From a virus: 36,527 nucleotides of DNA. Positions 1 to 5,866 of the stretch are shown here, piece after piece. Under the pieces are notes generated by a model that searched no databases, had not been told where the DNA came from, and saw only the letters and a list, made by a program, of their open reading frames with translations. The DNA lies in IMG/VR virus record IMGVR_UViG_3300035698_005309, positions 1 to 36,527 of that record; one strand, written 5' to 3'. Position 1 is the first letter of the stretch. Every line of letters begins with the position of its first letter. The position numbers and the translations under genes are program-made.

Positions 1-104
1 ACATTTGACCTGATTGAATATCAGTAATAGCAACAGAATACATTCGTTTCATATCACCATTTTCTGCATTATCTCGAAGAGTGTTAAGTGTATCAATCAC
101 CTTA
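1..104. repeat. Terminal direct repeat, left copy
   Basis: These 104 bases are identical to the last 104 bases of the window (36424-36527). The repeat falls in the middle of a reading frame that is restored when the ends are joined. This is most simply the overlap left by assembling a circular or circularly permuted genome, but a real short terminal repeat is not excluded. Confidence 0.95.
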
Positions 105-217
105 GCACATTCTTCTTTGATAGTTTGTACGTGATCTCCTACCTCAGTTCCATTTGATGGATTGAAAGTAAGACCTACTGACTTTTCACCAAAAGTTAAT
201 TCTCGTTCTTCATTCAT
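1..217 (-). CDS. Acb2/Tad1-type cyclic-nucleotide sponge, 5' part (gene continues at 36392-36527)
   Basis: Joining the window ends gives an 82-residue protein, starting with ATG at 217 and ending with TAG at 36392. It has the pattern I associate with the phage Acb2/Tad1 helical-hairpin family: a FGEKSVGLTFNPS block near residues 9-21, a helix with EECAKVIDTLNTLR, and the ending SVAITDIQSGQMWGVKAVTW. Known members oligomerise and sequester the signal molecules of CBASS (cyclic di- and trinucleotides) or Thoeris (gcADPR), which blocks abortive infection. The assignment is by motif memory only; ligand specificity cannot be read from this sequence. It is the last gene of the rightward-to-leftward transcript, follows the structured RNA at 244-376, and is followed by the terminator at 36351-36378. 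No SD precedes the ATG. Confidence 0.62.
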   Translation of the reverse strand, partial: MNEERELTFGEKSVGLTFNPSNGTEVGDHVQTIKEECAKVIDTLNTLRDNAENGDMKRMYSVAITDIQSGQM

Positions 218-243
218 ATAAATATTTTTTAATTAATTAATAA

Positions 244-376
244 TACTGCGTGAGCAGTTATCAGGAGGTAGTCTTTTTAGCCACTTATTTGTTTTGATTT
301 AATAGGATCTTTACTACCTAAGCAGGTTCTCACTACAACAACCATGAATATTTTTCTCCTGATAACTAACCACGAG
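244..376 (-). ncRNA. Structured intergenic RNA element, copy 1
   Basis: This gap lies between the zinc-ribbon gene ending at 377 and the Acb2-like gene, in a genome where gaps are usually under 10 nt. Read on the minus strand it starts CTCGTGGTTAGTT and ends AACTGCTCACGCAGTA, both shared with 3852-3976. The inner stem CTCCTGATA (+ 356-364) pairs with TATCAGGAG (259-267). The conserved flanks extend it: GUGGUUAGUU pairs with AACUGCUCAC with one mismatch and two G-U pairs. The same AACUGCUCAC also takes part in a competing hairpin ACUGC-UCAC-GCAGU, so two exclusive folds are possible. On the plus strand the flank pairing has three mismatches, which favours a minus-strand RNA. The function is unknown; a cis-regulatory switch or processed RNA is plausible. 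Confidence 0.7.
277..345 (-). CDS. Possible 22-residue leader peptide inside RNA element 1
   Basis: An ATG at 345 opens a 22-codon frame ending in TAA at 277, wholly within the interior of RNA element 1. The peptide begins MVVVVRTCLG and is then Lys/Ser-rich. An AGGAG (+ 356-360) lies 10 nt upstream, but it is in the 5' arm of the main stem and would be masked by CUCCU of the 3' arm. Ribosome passage would therefore be tied to the RNA fold. The second RNA copy has no comparable frame, so this may be fortuitous. Confidence 0.25.
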   Translation of the reverse strand: MVVVVRTCLGSKDPIKSKQISG

Positions 377-541
377 CTAATATGAAGGACTCATACGTTC
401 AATCATGGTTTTTAGTTTATCAGTTCCAATAGCAAAACAATCCTTAACTTTACATCGATGAACTGTTTTATGTTCTTCTATTGGACCATTACACTTAGGA
501 CACTTACCATCTGTTAAATTTTTCCAGTTTAATTTAGACAT
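377..541 (-). CDS. 54-residue zinc-ribbon protein
   Basis: ATG at 541, TAG at 377, so 54 residues. A CPKC pair at residues 14-17 and two more cysteines (about 30 and 35) form a compact C4 zinc ribbon; the rest is basic (KHKTVH, KTMIERM). No family is recognised. The start is 2 nt from the stop of the HNH gene above (544), in the normal dense packing of this operon. Its stop is directly followed by the conserved CTCGTGG of RNA element 1. It could bind nucleic acid or act as an inhibitor; nothing decides this. Confidence 0.72.
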   Translation of the reverse strand: MSKLNWKNLTDGKCPKCNGPIEEHKTVHRCKVKDCFAIGTDKLKTMIERMSPSY

Positions 542-543
542 AG

Positions 544-810
544 CTATTTTTTTCTTTTCTTATGCTTTTTAATATTATCGAGGATAGTCTTTGCTAACTC
601 CTCTAAGTAATCTTGGACCTGAGTATCAGAGTAATCAATATTGCCACCCTTCTTCCCATTACAATTTTTACAAATATATTGATAATTATTCTTCTTGATT
701 TTCTTAGGTATTTTTACTCCAAACTGACCCATCTTAGATACAAGCCATTTAGGAACTACATGATCTCTTGTGAGAATCTGGACCTCAAGTTTGCATTTAG
801 GACATATCAT
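544..810 (-). CDS. Small HNH endonuclease
   Basis: Starting at the ATG at 810 the protein is 88 residues and begins MICPKCK; a GTG at 816 would add two residues. The order is CPKC, then TRDHVVPKWL (the core His with DHVVP), then ICKNCNGKKGG. That is the zinc-braced HNH layout: CxxC, DHxxP, CxxCNxxKG. HNH proteins nick or cut DNA; in phages they often sit beside terminase genes or act as homing or host-takeover nucleases. Here it is in the early cluster, far from the terminase in map terms but only about 1.2 kb away across the circular junction. The start overlaps the upstream gene by about 14 nt. Confidence 0.8.
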   Translation of the reverse strand: MICPKCKLEVQILTRDHVVPKWLVSKMGQFGVKIPKKIKKNNYQYICKNCNGKKGGNIDYSDTQVQDYLEELAKTILDNIKKHKKRKK

Positions 811-1054
811 ACTCACCTAGTATATCTGCTTTTTGTAATGCTAGATACCTAACTCTTTTTAGAATATTAATTAAATAAAGAGTTTTCTTTCTCCTGTTCT
901 TAAGTAATCTACCTTGAAGTATAGCGATTTGATATTCCATATCGTACATAATAGTTAAATATAAAGATTCTTTTGATTCTTTATTTTTAATATCTAGTTT
1001 ATCGACCTCTTTTTTAAACAGTTTCTGAGCTGTTTGTTCTGCTTGAGAAAGCAT
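797..1054 (-). CDS. Hypothetical helical protein (85 aa)
   Basis: ATG at 1054, TAA at 797. The sequence is charged and predicted helical (FKKEVDKLDIKNKESKESL, then a basic KNRRKK), with no cysteine motif or membrane segment. It begins 4 nt after the stop of the next gene upstream (TAG-TAAT-ATG) and overlaps the HNH gene below. No family recognised. The strict operon packing is the main argument that it is real. Confidence 0.65.
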   Translation of the reverse strand: MLSQAEQTAQKLFKKEVDKLDIKNKESKESLYLTIMYDMEYQIAILQGRLLKNRRKKTLYLINILKRVRYLALQKADILGEYDMS

Positions 1055-1058
1055 ATTA

Positions 1059-1280
1059 CTAATTAGATTCCTTAGGTTCTCCTAGTGTAAGATCAACAGA
1101 TACATTAAACCTTTCTTTTTGATATGTAACATCAGCATTTATATTCATATCCTTAGCGTTCATCTCAGCCATAGCACTACCCATTCTTAACATAGCGTGG
1201 TAGAGGAGTGTTACTGGATCTGCTGATTTTAGTTCCTCTCTAAGTTCTGGACTTAGTTCTTTCTTTTCTAATTCAGACAT
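1059..1280 (-). CDS. Hypothetical protein (73 aa)
   Basis: ATG at 1280, TAG at 1059. The N-terminal half is an acidic helix (ELSPELREELKSADPV) followed by a Met-rich helix; the C-terminal half looks like a beta hairpin (INADVTYQKERFNVSVDLTL). No homologous family comes to mind. It starts 5 nt after the stop of the zinc-finger gene at 1286 with no SD (GATTAAATAAT-ATG). Confidence 0.68.
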   Translation of the reverse strand: MSELEKKELSPELREELKSADPVTLLYHAMLRMGSAMAEMNAKDMNINADVTYQKERFNVSVDLTLGEPKESN

Positions 1281-1285
1281 ATTAT

Positions 1286-1816
1286 TTAATCTCTAACTTG
1301 TTTATGCTTTGATAATGCATTAGCGAACTTCTGACCTTTCTTAGTAAGTTTACTTGCAGGATTCATACCTGAACCTAGATTCTCTACTAATCCCTCCTCC
1401 TCCATATCCTCAATACAATCAAGATCATCATGATCTGCATCACGTTTCTTTTCATTCTCTCCTGCATCTTTTTGGAATCCTCTTAATCGAGTTCCCCATT
1501 CAGGTTTCCAAGCATCACTTGGACCGAACATTGATGGAGGAGCTATCGCAGGATGTTTAATTCTTAAATGAGTTTTATCTAAGACACCTTTATGATTTAC
1601 TGCACGATATTCAATATACGCAGATTCTTTTGCTCCAAAATCTACAGAACCTAAGCTATCTCCTAGTTGATCACCACACCTTCCACAATAACGATAACCA
1701 AAGAATCTAGTACAGATATTACTATGACCAACAAGAGAACAAATAATTGATTTCTTCTTTTCTAAATCGATATCTCCTAGACCATCTACCTTCTTTTTTA
1801 ATTCTTCTTTAGTCAT
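1286..1816 (-). CDS. Phage zinc-finger protein (176 aa)
   Basis: I place the start at the ATG at 1816, which overlaps the end of the upstream gene in ATGACTAA; a TTG at 1825 is less likely. Near residues 24-54 there is a metal-binding block, IICSLVGHSNIC...FGYRYCGRCGDQLGD. I associate this C/H-C-CxxC arrangement followed by QLGD with small phage proteins of unknown function. The middle (IKHPAIAPPSMFGPSDAWKPEWG) is Pro/Trp-rich, then an acidic DDLDCIEDMEEE stretch and a basic tail. Possible roles include binding nucleic acid or host proteins; no enzyme motif is seen. Confidence 0.72.
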   Translation of the reverse strand: MTKEELKKKVDGLGDIDLEKKKSIICSLVGHSNICTRFFGYRYCGRCGDQLGDSLGSVDFGAKESAYIEYRAVNHKGVLDKTHLRIKHPAIAPPSMFGPSDAWKPEWGTRLRGFQKDAGENEKKRDADHDDLDCIEDMEEEGLVENLGSGMNPASKLTKKGQKFANALSKHKQVRD

Positions 1817-2066
1817 ATAAATCAAATATCTCCATTAAACTATCTATTAATTCCTCATCCTGATCTTCAAAAGGTACTCCCCATTTCCAATCACGTTTTA
1901 ATCCTGCAGCATTACCAAAATATATTTGCATCTTATATGCCTTAACATTTGATTTCTCAATAGCATTGAATACTGCCTCAATACAAATAGGTTTCATAAT
2001 CAATCCAGTGAAACTCTTTTGTTGTATATGTTTTTTAAGTCTTAAGACTTTTTCGAATTTTTTCAT
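1809..2066 (-). CDS. Hypothetical protein (85 aa)
   Basis: ATG at 2066, TAA at 1809. It has a basic N-terminus (MKKFEKVLRLKKHIQQKS) and an acidic C-terminus (FEDQDEELIDSLMEIFDLYD). The middle contains YKMQIYFGNAAGLKRDWKWG. No known motif. It overlaps the next gene by 8 nt (ATGACTAA) and follows the gene above after 21 nt. Confidence 0.65.
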   Translation of the reverse strand: MKKFEKVLRLKKHIQQKSFTGLIMKPICIEAVFNAIEKSNVKAYKMQIYFGNAAGLKRDWKWGVPFEDQDEELIDSLMEIFDLYD

Positions 2067-2087
2067 TACTTTCTTTACTTAGTTCTA

Positions 2088-2321
2088 TTAATTATCGATT
2101 TGATTCTGAGCTATTTCTAATAGGATATCGAATACCTCATCCTTTGTTTCCTGAGTTAATGGAGTAGTAATAGTAAAACCTCTCCTGAACCATTCATCAT
2201 CTATTAAAGTATTACAATACATCTCATTTTTAACGATAGTAATATATATCTTCTTTTTGTTATAAAAAGAAATTTTATATATTAATTCATCTGGACCGAG
2301 TTTTAATGTTTTAGTTTCCAT
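2088..2321 (-). CDS. Hypothetical protein (77 aa)
   Basis: ATG at 2321, TAA at 2088. The sequence is beta-rich (LIYKISFYNKKKIYITIVKNEMY) with a helical C-terminus. It contains LGPDE, encoded through one of the dispersed GGTCCA motifs. It overlaps the 3' end of the upstream gene by 11 nt. No family recognised. Confidence 0.66.
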   Translation of the reverse strand: METKTLKLGPDELIYKISFYNKKKIYITIVKNEMYCNTLIDDEWFRRGFTITTPLTQETKDEVFDILLEIAQNQIDN

Positions 2322-2721
2322 ACCTTAATGTTTGTTGTGCCATCTTACGCTTAGTTTCCCTCATCTTACGCTCTTTAGAGGTTCGAGCCTTGTCTACATT
2401 AGGATCAGTAGGTTTATACAGTCCTAGAGCGTTCTGGATGCCTCTGCGTGTGCTTGAAATCGTTTCGAATGGAGGAAGATTAATGAAATCTTTTAATAAG
2501 ACATATCTACTACCTCTTTCTCCATGTATTACTCCTGTCTTTCCTTTAGTTAATAGTTCCTTGTTATGGAATCCTACTATGTATTTAGCGTAAAGGTGTT
2601 GGTCGTTGTTACGTGATTTTTCATCCTCAGATAGTATTTGTAGGACCTTGTATTGAATAGTTCCTTCCTTGATATCTAATTGGACCAAATCAAGTTCGTG
2701 AAATTGTTTTATATTTTCCAT
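2311..2721 (-). CDS. Hypothetical basic protein (136 aa)
   Basis: ATG at 2721, TAA at 2311. The N-terminal part is mixed alpha/beta, with GKTGVIHGERGSRYVLL in the middle; GKTG here is not a full Walker A. The C-terminal 35 residues are strongly basic (DKARTSKERKMRETKRKM), which suggests nucleic-acid or ribosome contact. It overlaps both neighbours (11 and 13 nt), so translational coupling is likely. Function unknown. Confidence 0.68.
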   Translation of the reverse strand: MENIKQFHELDLVQLDIKEGTIQYKVLQILSEDEKSRNNDQHLYAKYIVGFHNKELLTKGKTGVIHGERGSRYVLLKDFINLPPFETISSTRRGIQNALGLYKPTDPNVDKARTSKERKMRETKRKMAQQTLRYGN

Positions 2722-2945
2722 ACAATCTTTCTGCGTACTGCCACAGTATTATTCTTATAAAAATCAAAGTGAGGTGTTTCTTTATCACCATGTAATGCTT
2801 TGTTCCATAGTTCAGCTTTTCCTACTGCTGCTATATGCATACGAATACTATTATCTGTAAATAAATCTTTATTTCCACAAATAGGACAAACCACAGTATT
2901 TCCTCCAAATCTATGTTGTACGTTAGTTTCTTTAAAGTCTTTCAT
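2709..2945 (-). CDS. Zinc-finger-like protein (78 aa)
   Basis: ATG at 2945, TAA at 2709. The segment CPICGNKDLFTDNSIRMHI near residues 20-38 places a CxxC pair before a conserved hydrophobic core and a His, with another His further on (HGDKETPHFDF), so a single zinc-finger or ribbon fold is likely. The C-terminus is basic (VAVRRKIVWKI). It starts 1 nt from the stop of the gene above. Possibly nucleic-acid binding; family not recognised. Confidence 0.66.
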   Translation of the reverse strand: MKDFKETNVQHRFGGNTVVCPICGNKDLFTDNSIRMHIAAVGKAELWNKALHGDKETPHFDFYKNNTVAVRRKIVWKI

Positions 2946-2946
2946 A

Positions 2947-3261
2947 TTAGTATCTATTTAATGCGAATATTTTTGCTATTCCTAGATATTCATCTTCACA
3001 TAATTGAAACGATTCAGAATACATAGTCATTGAATCTTTATAATAATTTAATTTCCAATCTGTTTCATGACCTGCAACCATATCTAATCCACTCAAAATA
3101 TCTTTGAAACATACAAATACTTCACCACAAGAATTAGTATATTGACCTAACTCTTTCAATCTACCTGTTGTTACTTGATCAATAATATTATCAAATCCTT
3201 CTAATCCACTCTCAATAATTGAATCACGTAAATCATTTAGTTTTATTTTAGGTCTTGTCAT
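2947..3261 (-). CDS. Hypothetical protein (104 aa)
   Basis: ATG at 3261, TAA at 2947. The protein looks soluble and mostly helical, with SIIESGLEGFDNIIDQVTTG and a short strand region CGEVFVCFKDI. Four cysteines are spread without a CxxC pair, so zinc binding is not evident. It sits 2 nt downstream of the membrane-anchored gene at 3264. No family recognised. Confidence 0.66.
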   Translation of the reverse strand: MTRPKIKLNDLRDSIIESGLEGFDNIIDQVTTGRLKELGQYTNSCGEVFVCFKDILSGLDMVAGHETDWKLNYYKDSMTMYSESFQLCEDEYLGIAKIFALNRY

Positions 3262-3263
3262 AA

Positions 3264-3842
3264 TTAAGATTCTAATTCTCGAATAATTTCAATACGTGCT
3301 TTTGCGTTAATCTTATTAGCACTATTCTCCCAGTTCCATATACCACCTACTTCTTCAAAGATAACCTTATAAGTTACTTCACGTGATATCTCTTCATCTA
3401 GTGAGTATTCTAATGCCTCATGTTCTGTAAGCTCTACATCGTAGTATTTCTTATAGTAATGCTGCATTGTTGAGATTTTAAAGTTGTATGGACCAAATGA
3501 ATAACAATAGAGTTTCACTCCTCCTACCTTCTGACAATTACTTAGGTTTTTACGTGTTGGATCAAAGACAATAATTAAATCATCTGGACCAAGATTACCT
3601 ACCTCTTTTTCTCGTAAATCGTTTAAGAGGTTTTGTTTTAGTTCTTCTACCTTATCTTCTAAGGATTTACCTACGTTTTTTTCTACTACCACTGTTACTT
3701 CCCTTTCTACTACATCAGGAGTTCTTACGTTCTTGTAAATAAGGATAGTAATCATAACTAAGACTGAAAGAATAACGAGCATCTTCAATAACTTAATTAC
3801 ATTAATAATAAATTGATTAATTTTTTGTTTGATTTTTTTCAT
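3264..3842 (-). CDS. Membrane-anchored protein with extracytoplasmic domain (192 aa)
   Basis: The start is taken at the ATG at 3842, just after RNA element 2; an in-frame ATG at 3887 would extend into the conserved RNA and is less likely. A basic N-terminus (KKIKQKINQ) precedes one hydrophobic helix (LVILSVLVMITILIYK, about residues 22-40). The remaining 150 residues include an Asn-Cys/Tyr-Cys pair that may form a disulphide and a C-terminal motif VIFEEVGGIWNWENSANK with paired acidic residues. The last motif recalls lysozyme-like or cell-wall proteins but I cannot assign it. Possibly an envelope-acting early protein. Confidence 0.7.
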   Translation of the reverse strand: MKKIKQKINQFIINVIKLLKMLVILSVLVMITILIYKNVRTPDVVEREVTVVVEKNVGKSLEDKVEELKQNLLNDLREKEVGNLGPDDLIIVFDPTRKNLSNCQKVGGVKLYCYSFGPYNFKISTMQHYYKKYYDVELTEHEALEYSLDEEISREVTYKVIFEEVGGIWNWENSANKINAKARIEIIRELES

Positions 3843-3851
3843 ATAATTTTT

Positions 3852-3976
3852 ACTGCATGAGCAGTTAGTAGAGTATGTAAGTTGCATTAGGTATAGTATT
3901 TTCCTTTTTATCCTGCTATTTCGACACTGAATACTGTGCCAATCTATTTACCCATACCCTACTAACTAACCACGAG
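3852..3976 (-). ncRNA. Structured intergenic RNA element, copy 2
   Basis: This second member of the RNA pair shares the termini of 244-376 (minus: CTCGTGGTTAGTT ... AACTGCTCATGCAGTA) but has an unrelated interior. The main stem here is different in sequence: + 3865-3877 with 3953-3965. Its only imperfect pair is A-C on the plus strand but U-G on the minus strand. Relative to copy 1, the loop change C to U (GUGA/AUGA loop on plus) keeps pairing with G in the outer stem, another sign of selection on a minus-strand fold. An interior hairpin GGCAC-N8-GUGUC lies at 3923-3940. It lies between a stop codon (3980) and the membrane protein start (3842). Confidence 0.7.
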
Positions 3977-3979
3977 TGA

Positions 3980-4333
3980 TTAGAATCGATATTCTGTTTC
4001 GAGAATACCTGCCTGTTTCTTAAAGAGGTTAATGAACTCTCTAATTTGATTAACTCTTACTTCCTGCTCCCTCACTTTCCAGTACATAGGTTCTAGTTCC
4101 ATATACTCCTGAATCCTGTTTACTGGAACACCTTTATCTAGGAGAGGTTTCTTCTTCTCTTCTGCTAGTTTGTTTTGGAGAGTAAAGAGATTTCTGTTTT
4201 CTTTAGTTAATAGAATGTTCAATTTGATTGCTACGTTCATCCATTGAGATGGAGGAATTACTTGATGTTGTTCAATCCACTCTTGGACCTCTGTAATCTC
4301 TTGAAATTCTAATGTTTGGTTAATATCTTCCAT
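3980..4333 (-). CDS. Hypothetical helical protein (117 aa)
   Basis: I choose the ATG at 4333, one base after the upstream stop; ten extra residues are possible from 4363. The protein is nearly all helix and charged (EITEVQEWIEQHQ; NLFTLQNKLAEEKKKPLL; WKVREQEVRVNQIREF), consistent with a coiled coil or a protein-binding helical bundle. No family recognised. It follows the HU-like gene and precedes RNA element 2. Confidence 0.68.
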   Translation of the reverse strand: MEDINQTLEFQEITEVQEWIEQHQVIPPSQWMNVAIKLNILLTKENRNLFTLQNKLAEEKKKPLLDKGVPVNRIQEYMELEPMYWKVREQEVRVNQIREFINLFKKQAGILETEYRF

Positions 4334-4334
4334 G

Positions 4335-4586
4335 TTATTTAAATAGTGTTTGTTTAAACTCATGACTCACTCTTGCTGTTACTTCATTAACTGTTTTATT
4401 CATATCAGTTATTCTGAAACCTTTTAAGTGATCATCAGGATCTATTAATTCACGACCTTTTATTGTTTTCTTCTTTATCTTAAGAGTTACGATTCCTAAG
4501 ATATTTACCTGCCCATGTTTTCTTAACTCATCCTTAATCTGTTTTCGTACATCGATAGGTAATACTATTTTTTTACTACCACTCAT
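4335..4586 (-). CDS. HU-like DNA-binding protein (weak match)
   Basis: ATG at 4586, TAA at 4335; 83 residues. The order is a helical start (VRKQIKDELRKHGQVNI), then a beta segment (LGIVTLKIKKKTIKGREL), then a short C-terminal helix region (VSHEFKQTLF). This mirrors the HU/IHF beta-arm region 'G-x-V-x-I-x-G-x-x-T' and the flanking arms, but the first dimerisation helices are short and the classic Pro at the arm tip is not evident. If correct it would bend or coat phage DNA. An unrelated basic beta protein is the alternative. Confidence 0.45.
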   Translation of the reverse strand: MSGSKKIVLPIDVRKQIKDELRKHGQVNILGIVTLKIKKKTIKGRELIDPDDHLKGFRITDMNKTVNEVTARVSHEFKQTLFK

Positions 4587-4588
4587 AA

Positions 4589-4930
4589 TTAGTTAATAAG
4601 ATTCTGAGCTAATCCAACCATTGCGTATACAAATACTCCCCAGAATACTAAATGGAAGAATGTAAGATCACCATTTTTTTCTCTAAGTGGTTTTCTTTCT
4701 GGTTTTGGTTTGTTGTAAAAATAAGACATTGCTTTATAAGATTTATTAGTTTCTGTTACATCACCTACTTCTGTAGGATTAATGAATGAGAATCCTGGAC
4801 CTGCGAATAATCGTTTTGCATTTTCGTATGCATAGAGATGAGCATTAATTATGCTATCTACTAAACCAACTTTAGGGAGTGCATGAAATTTCCCTTCTTG
4901 TAAATTGAATACATATACTTTATCTTTCAT
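4589..4930 (-). CDS. C-tail membrane protein (113 aa)
   Basis: The start is the ATG at 4930 (MKDKVYVF); a frame extension to 4948 would run into the palindrome upstream. The N-terminal 85 residues are soluble (KVYVFNLQEGKFHALPK; FAGPGFSF), and a single hydrophobic helix lies at the C-terminus (FFHLVFWGVFVYAMVGL), so it is probably a tail-anchored membrane protein. A promoter-like sequence overlapped by a perfect 13-bp inverted repeat lies immediately upstream, suggesting its own regulation. Function unknown. Confidence 0.68.
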   Translation of the reverse strand: MKDKVYVFNLQEGKFHALPKVGLVDSIINAHLYAYENAKRLFAGPGFSFINPTEVGDVTETNKSYKAMSYFYNKPKPERKPLREKNGDLTFFHLVFWGVFVYAMVGLAQNLIN

Positions 4931-4932
4931 AT

Positions 4933-4962
4933 AAAAACATAGTAGCACGCTACTATGTTTTT
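4933..4962. terminator. Perfect 13-bp palindrome (terminator and/or operator)
   Basis: AAAAACATAGTAG and CTACTATGTTTTT form a perfect 13-bp inverted repeat around a CACG loop, with T-runs at both ends. It could terminate transcripts from either side. It also spans the spacer between the candidate -35 and -10 boxes at 4939-4968, the usual place for a repressor operator. The gene it precedes begins only 2 nt after it, so a pure terminator would be odd. Confidence 0.6.
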
Positions 4963-4968
4963 AGTCAA
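4939..4968 (-). promoter_or_regulatory. Candidate promoter for the 4589-4930 gene
   Basis: On the minus strand TTGACT (+ 4963-4968) and TACTAT (+ 4939-4944) are 18 bp apart. The -10 box lies 8 nt before the ATG at 4930, so the mRNA would have almost no leader. The same 18-bp spacing occurs in the promoters at 8078-8107 and 32528-32557. Confidence 0.45.
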
Positions 4969-4973
4969 TTAAG

Positions 4974-4982
4974 TTATCCACA
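4974..4982 (+). other. Single DnaA-box consensus
   Basis: TTATCCACA matches the bacterial DnaA box consensus exactly. It lies in a 53-bp intergenic gap next to an AT-rich palindrome and near the DnaC-like loader gene. A single box is weak evidence for an origin; chance is possible. Confidence 0.3.
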
Positions 4983-4983
4983 A

Positions 4984-5370
4984 CTATACAGTTTCAATAC
5001 TAAATTCTAATATACCTTCATCGAATACTGAGTAATATTGATAATCAAGATACATTAAGATCATTCCACCATCACATCCACCTGGATGATTTTCTTCCCA
5101 TGTATCTATTATCAAAGTTAGTTTATCTTGAATATCAAAACCATTTTCAATATCAACGATATAAGCATTTTTATTAGCTTTTACTTCATTAAAAATATTA
5201 TATGATTTCTTTATTTCGTTTTTTACTAAATATGGTTCTTCATCTTCTATTCCACATTCATTCATATATATTTCTACAGTTGGATATAGTGATAAGTGAG
5301 CATTTATTATTTCTTGAGTATATCCTTGTAAATCAAGATGTTTCATTAACTTTTGAATATTTTCTTGCAT
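4984..5370 (-). CDS. Hypothetical acidic protein (128 aa)
   Basis: ATG at 5370, TAG at 4984. The protein is acidic, with a helical N-terminus and a C-terminal region ENHPGGCDGGMILMYLDYQ followed by strands. No enzyme or DNA-binding motif is evident. It follows the DnaC-like gene by 1 nt and is the last gene before the palindrome and DnaA box at 4933-4982, so it is likely co-transcribed with the replication genes. No family recognised. Confidence 0.68.
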   Translation of the reverse strand: MQENIQKLMKHLDLQGYTQEIINAHLSLYPTVEIYMNECGIEDEEPYLVKNEIKKSYNIFNEVKANKNAYIVDIENGFDIQDKLTLIIDTWEENHPGGCDGGMILMYLDYQYYSVFDEGILEFSIETV

Positions 5371-5371
5371 A

Positions 5372-5866
5372 TTAATTAAATCTTCTATCGTTACCTAATA
5401 ATTCTACAATCTGACACAACCCCATGATTCGTGAGCAGATTCTATCTCCTACCTTTTTCTCTAGTTCACTTAATGAGAGATTACTTGAGATGATTAACGT
5501 CTTTCTATTCTCATACATATTGTTGATGAGTTGATATAGATCTTCAATCTTTTTCTCTGAAAGAGTTTCCGTACCAAAGTCATCAAGGATAAATGTATAT
5601 TCACCTGAAAGAAGTTTTTTTATTCTATTGTAGTTGTTTCCATACACTGATCGATCTTGGATTGATTGCATACGTAGATGAGCAAGTTCATTAAGAAATT
5701 CTGGAACAGTGAAGAAGAAGGTTTTTTGTTTAGCTCTTTCTTTAAGGAGTTTAAGGTTATGAGTTTTTCCTACTCCAGTTGCTCCGAATATAAATATTCC
5801 AGGTTTATCTTCTGTTCTAGTATCTAACCAATCTTGGACCAGTGGATGTAGTTTTTCTTTACTCAT
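5372..5866 (-). CDS. DnaC/IstB-like AAA+ helicase loader
   Basis: The 164-residue protein has a Walker A GATGVGKT at 28-35, Walker B FILDD at 92-96, a sensor-1 strand LIISSNLSLSEL, and an arginine-finger region RICSRIMGLCQIVELLGNDRR at the C-terminus. This is the order of DnaC/DnaI/IstB ATPases, which load the replicative helicase. It is short for the family (usually 230-280) because the N-terminal helicase-binding domain is reduced to about 20 residues. With the initiator at 7163-7948 it implies recruitment of host DnaB, since no helicase is encoded. The ATG overlaps the stop of the gene below by ATGA. Confidence 0.85.
   Translation of the reverse strand: MSKEKLHPLVQDWLDTRTEDKPGIFIFGATGVGKTHNLKLLKERAKQKTFFFTVPEFLNELAHLRMQSIQDRSVYGNNYNRIKKLLSGEYTFILDDFGTETLSEKKIEDLYQLINNMYENRKTLIISSNLSLSELEKKVGDRICSRIMGLCQIVELLGNDRRFN

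Noticed and set aside
3843-3887. 15-residue N-terminal extension of the membrane protein at 3264-3842
   Set aside because: The extension is encoded by the conserved end of RNA element 2, and the copy at 244-376 has an in-frame stop in the same position relative to its downstream gene.
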